Assembly (NCBI GenBank): GCA_003552465.1
Contig: PULQ01000053.1
Span: 1-50,411, forward strand
Direction: 5' to 3'
DNA from: Dehalococcoidia bacterium
Lineage (GTDB): Bacteria; Chloroflexota; Dehalococcoidia; GIF9; AB-539-J10
DNA length: 50,411 nt
Positions 39,378 to 48,540 of the stretch are shown piece by piece; position 1 is the first letter of the stretch; every line of letters starts with the position of its first letter. The notes beneath the pieces are model-generated. The model had not been told where the DNA came from. It ran no database searches and was given only the letters and a program-made list of their open reading frames with translations. The position numbers and the translations under genes were made by a program.

Positions 39378-40634
39378 CTAAGTCCCTTCTTCCCAGCTTG
39401 CGAGGTACTTCTCCTGCTCCGGGGTCAGGGAATCGATGGCGATGTTCATTGATGCCAGCTTGAGTCGGCCTACCTCCTGGTCGATGTCCTCTGGCACGGC
39501 GTAGACCGCCGGCTCAAGCTGTCGCTTCATCCTGGTGAGATACTCCAAGCACAGTGCCTGATTGGCGAAGCTCATGTCCATAACACTGGCCGGGTGCCCC
39601 TCGGCGGCGGCCAGGTTGATTAGCCGCCCCTCTCCCAACAGGTAGATGCGCCGTCCGTCGTTGACAGTGTACTCGTCCACAAACGTACGTATCCGTCTCT
39701 TCGTCCGGGACAGGCGTTCCAGGGCCGGTATGTCTATCTCCACGTTGAAGTGGCCACTGTTGGCCACGATGGCTCCGTCCCTCATCGCAAGCAGGTGGGC
39801 TTCGTCGATGACATGCGTGTCGCCGGTAGTGGTGATGAAGACCTCGCCCAGCTCACAGGCCTTGATCAGCGGCATAACCTGGTAGCCGTCCATAGCCGCT
39901 TCCAGGGCCGCGATCGGCTTGACCTCGGTCACTATGACCTGCGCCCCCAGTCCCTGCGCCCGCCTGGCTATTCCCTTGCCGCACCAGCCGTAGCCGCAGA
40001 CGACCACCTTCCTTCCTGACCACAGTATGTTGGTGGCCCTGGTGATGCCGTCTATCGTGCTCTGCCCCGTTCCGTACCTGTTGTCGAATAGGTGCTTGGT
40101 CTGAGCATCGTTAACGGCGATGATGGGGTAGACCAGCTTGCCCGCCCTGGCCATGTTCCTCAGCCTGATGACCCCCGTGGTCGTCTCTTCTGTGCCTCCG
40201 ATCACCTTGGCGGCCAGCGCCGGGTAGTCCTTATGGAGAGTGGACACCAGGTCCGCCCCATCGTCCATCGTGATGTGAGGCTCATGCTCGAGAGCGCTAA
40301 CGATATGGCGGTAATACGTATCGTTGTCCTCGCCCCTGATGGCATTGACGGCGACGCCGTATTCAACAAGGGCAGCGGTGACATCGTCCTGCGTAGACAG
40401 CGGATTTGAGGCACAAAGGATAACCTCGGCACCGCCTTCTTGCAGGGCCAGGGCCAGGTTGGCAGTCTCTGTAGTGACATGGAGGCAGGCGGAGATGGGC
40501 ACTCCCTTGAGAGGCTTCTCCTCGCTGAATCTCTCCCTGATCGACCCGACCACCGGCATCTCCTTGGCGGCCCAGTCGATGCGTAGCCTGCCCTCCGGGG
40601 CCAGCGAGCGGTCTTTGATATCGCAATTCTTCAT
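39378..40634 (-). CDS. ahcY: Adenosylhomocysteinase
   Basis: [71 protein letters not shown]. Confidence 0.95.
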   Translation of the reverse strand: MKNCDIKDRSLAPEGRLRIDWAAKEMPVVGSIRERFSEEKPLKGVPISACLHVTTETANLALALQEGGAEVILCASNPLSTQDDVTAALVEYGVAVNAIRGEDNDTYYRHIVSALEHEPHITMDDGADLVSTLHKDYPALAAKVIGGTEETTTGVIRLRNMARAGKLVYPIIAVNDAQTKHLFDNRYGTGQSTIDGITRATNILWSGRKVVVCGYGWCGKGIARRAQGLGAQVIVTEVKPIAALEAAMDGYQVMPLIKACELGEVFITTTGDTHVIDEAHLLAMRDGAIVANSGHFNVEIDIPALERLSRTKRRIRTFVDEYTVNDGRRIYLLGEGRLINLAAAEGHPASVMDMSFANQALCLEYLTRMKRQLEPAVYAVPEDIDQEVGRLKLASMNIAIDSLTPEQEKYLASWEEGT

Positions 40635-40675
40635 TCTTCTGCTCCGGGCGTGGCGATCAGTTCGGGGCCGCACAT

Positions 40676-41578
40676 TCAGCCGGCCCTGATAGGCCTTATC
40701 ATCCGGTTGTTCAGCTGGGCGGCAACCGAATCAGGTATGTCCACTGTGCCCATGATTGGCGGCTTCTGGTGGCAATCGCTGCCGCCGGTCATGAACATAC
40801 CATGTCTCCTGGCGAACTGGATGTAGTGTGCTGTAGTTCTCCGGTCGCTCCTGGAATGCCAGCACTCCACGCCATCGAGGTATTGTAGCATACATTCCTC
40901 TATCACCTGCGTCTGCTTCTCCAGGTCACGGGTTATGCTTGCCAGAGAGGTGCCGTTGGGGTCACTGGGGTGTGCGTGCACCAGTATACCTCCGGCGTTT
41001 CTGATCAGTTGGGAAGCCTCAGCCAGGGAGAGCGGATACTTCGGCACCTCGCACTTCACCAGGTACTTATCGAAGGCGTGCTGCTTGTCCCTGGCGAGTC
41101 CCTTCTCTATCAGGTAGTTCGCGATATGAGGTCGCCCGAAGACGCCGTCCACACCCGCCTCAATGTTCTTAAGGTCTTGCTCGCCGAATCTCTCGATGCC
41201 TTCCTTCGCAAGTTCGACGTTCAGTTTGTCCAGGATTAGGCGCGCCCGTCTCTGCCTGTGCTCCTTGAGCACCCGCAGCTTCTCCTGCAGTTCGCGGTTG
41301 CCGATATCGTAGCCATAGCCCAGGAAGTCGAGCGAGACGTCTCTATCCTCGTCCCGGCAGGGGAAGGTCACATTGAGCTCGATTCCGGTGATGTAGCACA
41401 TGCCGTATCGCCCCGCCAGGGCGATGGCCTGCACCTGAGCTTCCAGGGAATCGTGATCGGTGATGGAGATGAAGTCGATACTCCTTCTGGAGGCTTCGGC
41501 AAATACATCGTTGACGTCAAGGTTTCCGTCCGAGCCGGTACTGGTGTGGATGTGAAGGTCTATCCTCATCGGGATCAA
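40676..41578 (-). CDS. PHP-domain metal-dependent phosphoesterase
   Basis: [46 protein letters not shown]. Confidence 0.88.
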   Translation of the reverse strand: MIPMRIDLHIHTSTGSDGNLDVNDVFAEASRRSIDFISITDHDSLEAQVQAIALAGRYGMCYITGIELNVTFPCRDEDRDVSLDFLGYGYDIGNRELQEKLRVLKEHRQRRARLILDKLNVELAKEGIERFGEQDLKNIEAGVDGVFGRPHIANYLIEKGLARDKQHAFDKYLVKCEVPKYPLSLAEASQLIRNAGGILVHAHPSDPNGTSLASITRDLEKQTQVIEECMLQYLDGVECWHSRSDRRTTAHYIQFARRHGMFMTGGSDCHQKPPIMGTVDIPDSVAAQLNNRMIRPIRAG

Positions 41579-41582
41579 GCAG

Positions 41583-42185
41583 CTATCTCTTTGTTGCGCC
41601 GATGATATACCACCCTTCGGGCTTCTCGCTTTCGGTGTCGACCGTCAGGTGCACGATGTTGAGGTCGGGATACGACGCTTTCAGGTCGTCCAGGTCCACG
41701 TCCTCGAACTTCGCCTTGTTGTTCAGGTAGGCCTGCTCGGTAAGGGCATTCGACTCGTAGTTGTCCTTTGATCGCCGCAGTATCCGTGCGAGGGATGCCT
41801 CCTGGGAACAGTGGGTCTGCAGGATGACGAAGGTCTTGTTGTGCCTGGCCGCTATCTCGGCCGCCCGCCTTCTCAACGACTGCGTGACGAAGGTGGCGTC
41901 GAGGATGGCACTCCCCTCCTTCTGGAGAGCCTCGCCGGCGCGGCGAAAGGTCTCATCGTACACCCTCGTCCGTTTGCTCATATCGGAGGCCACCTTGTCG
42001 TCGAATATGTCTTCGTCCTTCAGTACCTCGAGCCTGATCAGGTCGGAGCGGAGAATAGGGTAGCCCTTGATACTGGAGATCTCCTCACTCGTCTCCGTCT
42101 TCCAGGTGCCCGGCAGTCCGCATGTGATGAGCAGGACGTCATGTCCCAGTTCTCTCTCTATGTACTCCCTGAACTGTTCTCTCAA
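41583..42185 (-). CDS. P-loop kinase/AAA-type ATPase with atypical Walker A
   Basis: ITCGLPGTWKTETSEEISS; AILDATFVTQSLRRRAAEIA: zeta-toxin/DNA-kinase-like layout. Confidence 0.7.
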   Translation of the reverse strand: MREQFREYIERELGHDVLLITCGLPGTWKTETSEEISSIKGYPILRSDLIRLEVLKDEDIFDDKVASDMSKRTRVYDETFRRAGEALQKEGSAILDATFVTQSLRRRAAEIAARHNKTFVILQTHCSQEASLARILRRSKDNYESNALTEQAYLNNKAKFEDVDLDDLKASYPDLNIVHLTVDTESEKPEGWYIIGATKR

Positions 42186-42381
42186 CTCCCGTCCCTTTCT
42201 ACCATGACGTGTATACCCGGATGCATCCGTAAGGCCGTGTTACACCCCGGCGGCTTGAGTCCTTGTCCGCAACACCCCTCAGATATCTCACACGGCACCG
42301 GATATCCGTCCCGCATTCTAAGGGCCGTGGCGCGGCGCCGGGTCCATCGGGTTGTCAGAGGTGAACACCTAGCCCATCGTA

Positions 42382-42567
42382 TCACCCGGGATGAATGCAC
42401 AGTTGTTTCCTGATTAACTCGCAGAGGCTCTCCTTGATCTCGGAATGACGCGGCACCGGGGCACTCCTATTGTTCTTGGGGTTAACGTATATGTCATGCT
42501 TCCTTCCATGGCGCTTCGGGTAGCATCCCTCCGCCACAAGTTGCCTGATGAGATCATGTCGCTTCAC
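42382..42567 (-). CDS. hicA: HicA-family mRNA interferase toxin
   Basis: MKRHDLIRQLVAEGCYPKRHGRKHDIYVNPKNNRSAPVPRHSEIKESLCELIRKQL. Confidence 0.88.
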   Translation of the reverse strand: MKRHDLIRQLVAEGCYPKRHGRKHDIYVNPKNNRSAPVPRHSEIKESLCELIRKQLCIHPG

Positions 42568-42779
42568 ACCTCTATTCCGATCTCTCTGGTCTGGGCTGAT
42601 ACCGGCGGGTGAACATCCTCTTCAGTCATCAGGCGATATGCATCCCGAATGTTCTCCTGGAGTTCCTCCAGTGACTCTCCCTGGCTGAATACTCCGGGGA
42701 CCTCCTTCAACCTGCCGACAAACCAGCCTTCATCGGTCCAGTACTCGAGCGTGAAGTGCCTCGCTATTCTTCCTTCCAT
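42564..42779 (-). CDS. hicB: HicB-family antitoxin
   Basis: FTLEYWTDEGWFVGRLKEVPGVFSQGESLEELQENIRDAYRLM; overlaps hicA; start chosen at MEGRIARHF. Confidence 0.88.
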   Translation of the reverse strand: MEGRIARHFTLEYWTDEGWFVGRLKEVPGVFSQGESLEELQENIRDAYRLMTEEDVHPPVSAQTREIGIEV

Positions 42780-43049
42780 GTTGGTAGTTCTCCTTTGGGA
42801 TCTAACCCCTTCCATCATCTCCCGATTACTGCAAGGCTCTAAGCCAGACAACCCGGTTCTAGCAAGCCAAGACACCGCAACTCACGGCTGCTCCTGCGCT
42901 CACCATTATACCAGCATTGGGCGGAAGCAGGGGTTGCCATCAGCGCCCGCCACGGATTATGGTATACTTCGGTGTTCAGTCGGGCCTTATGTGACTGAGG
43001 CAGAGAGGCCGCCCGGTTCTGCAGGGCGTCTCTGCTGCCCGGATAGAGG

Positions 43050-45500
43050 ATGAGCGAGCAGAGTCCAGGGCGACGATGGAGGCTGCCCCCGGCAGCCATA
43101 GCGGCCATGATCGTGGCCGGCCTGTGCGGTTTGTCACTGTACATACGCCTGGACCTTCCGTATGACCGGATCTTCATCAACGACTGGGTGTGGTTCCGGG
43201 AGACCGATGCCTACTACTACATGCGTCACATAGAGAACATGGTCCACAACTTCCCCCGCTTCAATCCCTTCGATCCATATATGCTCTACCCCGGTGGTGG
43301 GGAGGGGCTTACCAGGCCGTTTTTCGCGTGGCTGGTGGCGGGCGCGACCAGGCTTTTCTTCGGGGCGAGTCCTACCCAGTTCCAGATCGCAGCTGTGGGC
43401 GCCTATATGCCCGCCATCCTCGGCACGCTGACCCTCATTCCTGTGTACTTCATCGGCAAGGCGTTGTTCAGCCGCTGGGCGGGCGTGCTCGCGGCGGCAC
43501 TGGTTGCCATCCTGCCCGGCGAGTTCCTGCACCGGTCGTTGCTCGGCTTCACGGATCACCACGTGGCGGAGGCCCTGTTCAGTGCAACGGCCATCCTGTT
43601 CCTCATACTGGCGGTCAGGAGCGCCCGTGAGAGGGAGATCAACTTCGGTCACCTGCTGGGAAGGGATTGGTCGACCATCAGAAGGCCTCTCGTTCATACG
43701 CTGCTTGCCGGCGTCTTCCTCGGCTTCTATCTCCTTTCCTGGAAGGGAGGGTTGCTGTTCATCTTCATCGTATTTGCCTACCTGGCAGTTCAGTTCATAG
43801 TCGATCATCTGAGGGGCAGGTCGACCGATTATCTGTGCATCATCGGGACTCCGCTGTTCCTGGTTGCATCCCTCCTGCTTCTGCCGGTGCTGGGTGTAGC
43901 GTGGGCGGATCGTGCCTACTGGTTTGCGCTGCCCTTCGCCATACTGGTGCCCGTGGTCCTGAGCGTGATCTCACGACTGCTGTCGGGCAGGGGGGGGAAA
44001 TCTGCTTACTATCCGCTGGTGCTGGCCGGGGTGGTCGGGATTGTGCTGGTTGGGCTGCTTGCCATCAACCCCGACCTGCTTCGCTTCATGCTGAGCCAGT
44101 TCGGCATCTTTGCCCCTGTAGGAGCCGCCCGCACCGTCCTGGAGATGCACCCCCTTACCCCTCAGATAGCATGGTCCAACTTCACTACCTCCTTTTTCAT
44201 CTCGTTGATAGCGCTTGTCATGCTCGGCTTCGTGGCCGTCAGAGAGAGAAGTGCGGAGAAGACCGTGTTCCTGGTGTGGTGCGTGGTGATGCTGGCGGCG
44301 GTAATCGGGCAGCGCCGCTTCGGATACTACTTCGCCGTGAATGTCGCCCTGCTCGCCGGGTACTTCTCCTGGAAGATGCTCGACCTGGCCGGCCTAAGGA
44401 GACTGCTGGCCAGGCGGAGGGAGGTGGTGGCAGCAGCAGTCACGACTACCAGAAAGAAGAAGCAGAAGAAACCGCGTCGGAGATCCGGCCCCGGGGGGTT
44501 CATGCAGCCCAGAGATGTCTGGATCAAGGTTATCATCGTGGGAGTGCTCATCTCATTCGCAGTCTTCCACTTCCCGAATTTCGTTCCCACCAAGTATGAC
44601 ACTGAGTCCGGAGCATGGAGTCGCGGTCCCGTGACGGAGCGGCAGGAGACCCAGGTCACTGGCATGACACTTCTGATGGCCGAGGGGCGGCACTTCATCG
44701 GTGACTGGCTTGATGAGGGATGGGAGAGTTCGTGTATCTGGTTGAGGGAGAACCCCCCCGAGCCGTTCGACGACCCGGATTACTATTATAAGGTATACCC
44801 GTCCAGGGCCGATTTCGAGTATCCTGAGACGGCGTACGGTGTAATGTCATGGTGGGATTACGGCTACTTCATAATGCAGATCGGGCGTCGTATCCCCACC
44901 ACCAATCCAACGCAGGCCCGGGCGGTCGAGGCCGGTCAGTTCTTCACTGCGCTGGACGAAGACTCGGCCAACGAGGTGGCGGATGATAGAGGCCTCAGGT
45001 ACGTGATGATCGACCATATGATGGCGACCACCAAGTTCTATGCCATGGTTGAGTGGGCTGAGCCCCGGACTGGCAAGAGCGTGGACGAGTTCTACCGGAT
45101 CTACTACCAGACTGCTCAGGACGGAAGGCTGATGCCGGTGCGGCTGTATTACCCTGCCTATTATCGATCCACTGTCGTCAGGCTCTACAACTTCGACGGC
45201 GAAGCGGTGGAACCCACGGAGTCGACGGTGATCTCCTATGAGGATAAGACGAGCCGGGAGGGATTCAGGTATAGGGAGATAACCGGCGTGTGGTCCTTCG
45301 ACTCCTACGAAGAGGCACTGAACCACATAGAAGGCCGGGAGGCCGACAACTACAGGATCGTTAGCAGCAGCCGCTTCAGCAGCCCCGTGCCTCTTGAGGA
45401 GTTGACCGGTTACGAGCTGGTTCATGAGTCCGATGAGCGGGTCTCTATGGGGGACAGGAGCCTCCCCGGCGTGAAGGTCTTCGAATATGTCGGCGGCTGA
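43050..45500 (+). CDS. STT3/AglB/PglB-type oligosaccharyltransferase
   Basis: N-terminal RETDAYYYMRH, GFTDHHVAEALF acidic motifs, ~12 TM segments, WWDYGYFIMQIGRR catalytic signature (44850..44864). Confidence 0.9.
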   Translation: MSEQSPGRRWRLPPAAIAAMIVAGLCGLSLYIRLDLPYDRIFINDWVWFRETDAYYYMRHIENMVHNFPRFNPFDPYMLYPGGGEGLTRPFFAWLVAGATRLFFGASPTQFQIAAVGAYMPAILGTLTLIPVYFIGKALFSRWAGVLAAALVAILPGEFLHRSLLGFTDHHVAEALFSATAILFLILAVRSAREREINFGHLLGRDWSTIRRPLVHTLLAGVFLGFYLLSWKGGLLFIFIVFAYLAVQFIVDHLRGRSTDYLCIIGTPLFLVASLLLLPVLGVAWADRAYWFALPFAILVPVVLSVISRLLSGRGGKSAYYPLVLAGVVGIVLVGLLAINPDLLRFMLSQFGIFAPVGAARTVLEMHPLTPQIAWSNFTTSFFISLIALVMLGFVAVRERSAEKTVFLVWCVVMLAAVIGQRRFGYYFAVNVALLAGYFSWKMLDLAGLRRLLARRREVVAAAVTTTRKKKQKKPRRRSGPGGFMQPRDVWIKVIIVGVLISFAVFHFPNFVPTKYDTESGAWSRGPVTERQETQVTGMTLLMAEGRHFIGDWLDEGWESSCIWLRENPPEPFDDPDYYYKVYPSRADFEYPETAYGVMSWWDYGYFIMQIGRRIPTTNPTQARAVEAGQFFTALDEDSANEVADDRGLRYVMIDHMMATTKFYAMVEWAEPRTGKSVDEFYRIYYQTAQDGRLMPVRLYYPAYYRSTVVRLYNFDGEAVEPTESTVISYEDKTSREGFRYREITGVWSFDSYEEALNHIEGREADNYRIVSSSRFSSPVPLEELTGYELVHESDERVSMGDRSLPGVKVFEYVGG

Positions 45501-45825
45501 GCGAGCGCTGTTAAGGCCAGTGATCGTCTACCCATCCCCTCGAAGCCAGAAGGCTGTTGTCTCGCGCCCTTGAGAGTTGATGGCGATGATGGGGTGGCGG
45601 GGTGATTCGTTTTGTGCAGGTCGAGTTTTTTGGCGATTGGACTGCCTGTTTTTCGTGTGTGGGGTGGGTGTGGGGAGCGCATTCAGTTGCTGAAACATGA
45701 GGGATTCGTTTCGGGAGGTGTGGGGTTTTCGGGGGGTGAAGAGTAACGAGTAACGAGTAATGAGTGACGGGTGAAGAGTGAATGCTAAACGGTGAATGGC
45801 GAATAGTGAATGGGGGAGAGACGAG

Positions 45826-45868
45826 ATCGCCACGTCGCCCCGACTGCATCGGGGCTTCTCGCGATGAC
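45826..45868. repeat. Dispersed hairpin repeat with ATCGC/GCGAT outer stem
   Basis: ATCGC-cacgtc-GCCCCGA-ctgca-TCGGGGC-ttctc-GCGAT-gac. Confidence 0.85.
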
Positions 45869-45913
45869 GGGGGTTCGGAGTGATGAGTGAAGGGGGGCGG
45901 CGCGAGGCTAAAG

Positions 45914-45949
45914 TGCCGATCACATCGAGCACCCTGGATGAAGTCGGGG
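45914..45949. repeat. Small palindromic element (36 bp form) inside another repeat
   Basis: gcgaggctaaag[tgccgatcacatcgagcaccctggatgaagtcgggg]cctcgcactac. Confidence 0.8.
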
Positions 45950-46034
45950 CCTCGCACTACAGAGGCATTGGGGGCAAAGGCCCAGGCCCCGAGCGGGGAC
46001 AAGCCCCACTCCGACGAAGGGTCGGGATGGCGGG

Positions 46035-46185
46035 GGTCTTGTTCGGTTGTTAAGGTACAGGGGATTCGTTTTGTGCGGTGCGGGGAGCCTATTCAGTTGT
46101 CGGGTACGATTGATTCGTTTTGTGCAGTGTGGGGGGGGCTTATTCAGTTGTAAATGTACAGGGATTCGTTTTGTCAGGGCCGGTC
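46035..46185. repeat. Degenerate ~50-60 bp tandem repeat (ttcagttg...gtacagggattcgttttgtgc)
   Basis: Three successive copies of 'gattcgttttgt(gc)' each preceded by a cggttgttaaggtacagg / cagttgtcgggtacga / cagttgtaaatgtacag block. Confidence 0.8.
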
Positions 46186-46544
46186 GGTGGCGTTGTTGAT
46201 CCGTCGGGGGTGGGGAAGCGGCCTGCGATGATGGACTCCAGAATGAGGTCGATAACCGTCTTCAGGTCCCTGTGGTCGGCTGCATCCAGGGAGTACATAT
46301 CGGAATACGCTTTTGCCAGGAGTCTGGAGGCTTCGGTGAGGACGCGGCGATTGTCGGGGTGGTGCTGAAGGGAGGATAGCAGTTTGACACGAACGAGTGC
46401 TGCCCGGGGGTCAACACCTTCTATGTTGATTCCGGTCCAGAGCTGGTCTGTTTCGGCGGGGCTAAGGGCAGGCGAGTAGAAGCCGTGTTTGCGGGCGTTC
46501 TGGTTGCCTTTCTGGCCACCGCGCTTCCTTCGATTTCGTTTCAA
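46140..46544 (-). CDS. Hypothetical protein with RGGQKGNQNARKHGFYS N-terminal motif
   Basis: MKRNRRKRGGQKGNQNARKHGFYSPALSPAETDQLW...; I recognise this N-terminal motif as a family of unknown function. C-terminal codons overlap a repeat. Confidence 0.6.
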   Translation of the reverse strand: MKRNRRKRGGQKGNQNARKHGFYSPALSPAETDQLWTGINIEGVDPRAALVRVKLLSSLQHHPDNRRVLTEASRLLAKAYSDMYSLDAADHRDLKTVIDLILESIIAGRFPTPDGSTTPPTGPDKTNPCTFTTE

Positions 46545-46950
46545 GCTGGGAATCCTCCTTCATCAGCGGTCAGGGGTGAGCGGTCAGCTTTCAGTTGTCA
46601 GGCGTTGGGGGTCGGGGGTCGGGGGTCTGCTGTCTGCTGTCATAACTCCCCTAGCCCCTCTTAGCTTAAGAGGGGGATTGAGCAATCGTCTTGTCCGGGG
46701 TCGGGGGTCAAGATGGGCAGAAGAGTACATCCTGAGTGAGATTCGTCGGTCGCTTCGCTTCCTCAGAATGACAGTTTTGATCAAAGCAATTTCCGGGACT
46801 GAACACCAGTGCTGCGGGAGGGGCTGGTGCAGTTGACTTAGAACAAGAGTTCTAGACCAAGGATAGCACGGGTTCCTGGATTCAGTCAAGGGGAAAATGT
46901 CCGTCTCGATCCGGGCGGTCGCGGTTGGAAGGGCAAGGGGCGGGGGGTTA

Positions 46951-46998
46951 GTGGTTAATGGTTAATGGTTAATGGTTAATGGTTGATGGTTGATGGTG
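46951..46998. repeat. Heptanucleotide tandem repeat (ggttaat/ggttgat)
   Basis: gtggttaatggttaatggttaatggttaatggttgatggttgatgg. Confidence 0.9.
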
Positions 46999-47007
46999 TG
47001 TGGCGGG

Positions 47008-47290
47008 ATCGCCACGGCCAGACTGCGTCTGGCCTCGCGATGACGAGAGAGGGGTGTGCGTCTGGTCTCGCGATGACGAGAGAGGGGTGCGTCTGGCCTC
47101 GCGATGACGAGAGAGGGGTGTGCGTCTGGCCTCGCGATGACGAGAGAGGGGTGTGCGTCTGGTCTCGCGATGACGAGAGAGGGGTGCGTCTGGTCTCGCG
47201 ATGACGAGAGAGGGGTGTGTCTGGTCTCGCGATGACGAGAGAGGGGTGTGTGTCTGGTCTCGCGATGACGAGAGAGGGGTGTGTCGGGGC
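47008..47290. repeat. Tandem array of ~31-33 bp repeats
   Basis: About 8 units of gcgtctgg(c/t)ctcgcgatgacgagagaggggtg(t), directly abutting with no spacers. Confidence 0.95.
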
Positions 47291-47336
47291 TCGGGATGAC
47301 AAGGGGGAGTGAAGAGTGAATGGTGGGAGAGGCGAG

Positions 47337-47379
47337 ATCGCCACGTCGCCCCGACTGCATCGGGGCTCCTCGCGATGAC
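47337..47379. repeat. Dispersed hairpin repeat with ATCGC/GCGAT outer stem
   Basis: ATCGC-cacgtc-GCCCCGA-ctgca-TCGGGGC-tcctc-GCGAT-gac. Confidence 0.85.
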
Positions 47380-47487
47380 AATGGGGGGTATGTCGGGACT
47401 CGCGATGGTGGGGGATGCGCGCCCGGGCTCACATTATGCTTTACCGGGATTGACGCTTATGTTAATATAGACATTAAGGAGGTCAGC

Positions 47488-47769
47488 ATGGGAAAGATAA
47501 AGTCAATCGGGATGGCTGAGGCAAGGCCGAAGCTCACCCATCTTGTTGAAGAAGTCTGCGCCGGGGGAGATCCGTACCTGATAGTGTCCGGCAGCCGGGT
47601 GAAGGCAGTGCTCATGGGCATTGAACGGTACAATGACATGGTAGAGCGACTGGAAGACCTGAGCGATGCTGCCAGCCTGCTCCGGGCGGAGCTGGACCGT
47701 GAGCCGACCGTGTCTTTCGCTCAACACCTGGCGGAGTCTAAACAGGCAGAGAGCCGTGTATCGGCTTGA
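47488..47769 (+). CDS. Phd/YefM-family antitoxin
   Basis: SD aaggaggtcagcATG; MGKIKSIGMAEARPKLTHLVEEVCAGGDPYLIVSGSRVKAVLMGIERYNDM. Confidence 0.88.
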   Translation: MGKIKSIGMAEARPKLTHLVEEVCAGGDPYLIVSGSRVKAVLMGIERYNDMVERLEDLSDAASLLRAELDREPTVSFAQHLAESKQAESRVSA

Positions 47770-48010
47770 GATCAGTCAGACTGCCCACCGGCAGGTCCGG
47801 AAGCTTCCGGCATCCACCCGGGAGAGGATCAACAAGGCCATTGCGGGGCTGGGTGATGATCCCCGGCCATACGGCAGCAGAGAGCTAACAGCAGGCGAGG
47901 GATACAGGATTCGGGTGGGGGACTACCGTGTCCTGTACAGGGTTGATGATAAGTCCGGGACGGTCACTATCTACCGGGTGATGGGCAGGGAGGATGTCTA
48001 CCGGGGCTAG
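47756..48010 (+). CDS. RelE/ParE-family toxin
   Basis: GTG start overlapping antitoxin; VYRLEISQTAHRQVRKLPASTRERINKAIAGLGDDPRPYGSRELTAGEGYRIRVGDYRVLYRVDDKSGTVTIYRVMGREDVYR. Confidence 0.9.
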   Translation: MYRLEISQTAHRQVRKLPASTRERINKAIAGLGDDPRPYGSRELTAGEGYRIRVGDYRVLYRVDDKSGTVTIYRVMGREDVYRG

Positions 48011-48098
48011 AGTGAATGGCAAATAGTGAATGGTGAATAGTGAATAGTAAAGAGAAGCGAGTGACGAGTAACGAGTGATGAGAGGGCGGAGTGACGGG

Positions 48099-48135
48099 AT
48101 CGCCACGGCCAGACTGCGTCTGGCCTCGCGATGAC
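48099..48135. repeat. Dispersed hairpin repeat with ATCGC/GCGAT outer and GGCCAGA/TCTGGCC inner stem
   Basis: ATCGC-cac-GGCCAGA-ctgcg-TCTGGCC-tc-GCGAT-gac; same variant at 47008..47044. Confidence 0.85.
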
Positions 48136-48333
48136 GGGGGCTCGGAGTGATGAGTGAAGAGCAGTCAGCGATCAGCGGGACGAACCCGCCGATCTCGGTT
48201 GACAATAACCAGGAACTGCCGGATGAGCGCGGGTTCTCTGCCGGACCGAAAGAGTGTATAATTTCGTTGCCTCCGCAAGCTGATTGCTGTGCCTGGCAGG
48301 GGAAGGTTCTACTGTATGGAGGGAGGTTGAATA

Positions 48334-48540
48334 ATGCCAACGCTAAAGGAATTGCTAGACCAGTTACCGCCTGACCTGCAGGAGGAAGCCAAGGACTTCG
48401 TGGAGTTCTTACTGCAGAGGCGAGGTACGAGGGAGAATGGAGAGCTCAAGTTACAGTGGAGGGGAGCACTACGAGAGCTGAGGGACCGGTATACCTCGGT
48501 GGAACTCCAACACAAAGCTCTTGAATGGCGGGGTGACTGA
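48334..48540 (+). CDS. DUF2281-like/VapB-type antitoxin
   Basis: MPTLKELLDQLPPDLQEEAKDFVEFLLQRRG...; SD ggagggaggttgaataATG; overlaps PIN ORF by 1 nt. Confidence 0.75.
   Translation: MPTLKELLDQLPPDLQEEAKDFVEFLLQRRGTRENGELKLQWRGALRELRDRYTSVELQHKALEWRGD

Noticed and set aside
42182-42413. Overlapping ORFs 42182..42400 (-) and 41811..42413 (+)
   Set aside because: No start-site or family support; most likely non-coding intergenic DNA and antisense reading.
45735-45815. gagtaacgagtaacgagtaatgagtgac / gaatggtgaatagtgaata stretches (also 48010..48090)
   Set aside because: Simple degenerate short repeats; no defined unit, boundaries or partner found.
47027-47290. Possible CRISPR array
   Set aside because: Repeats abut directly with no unique spacers and no cas genes are nearby; it is a VNTR derived from a dispersed hairpin.
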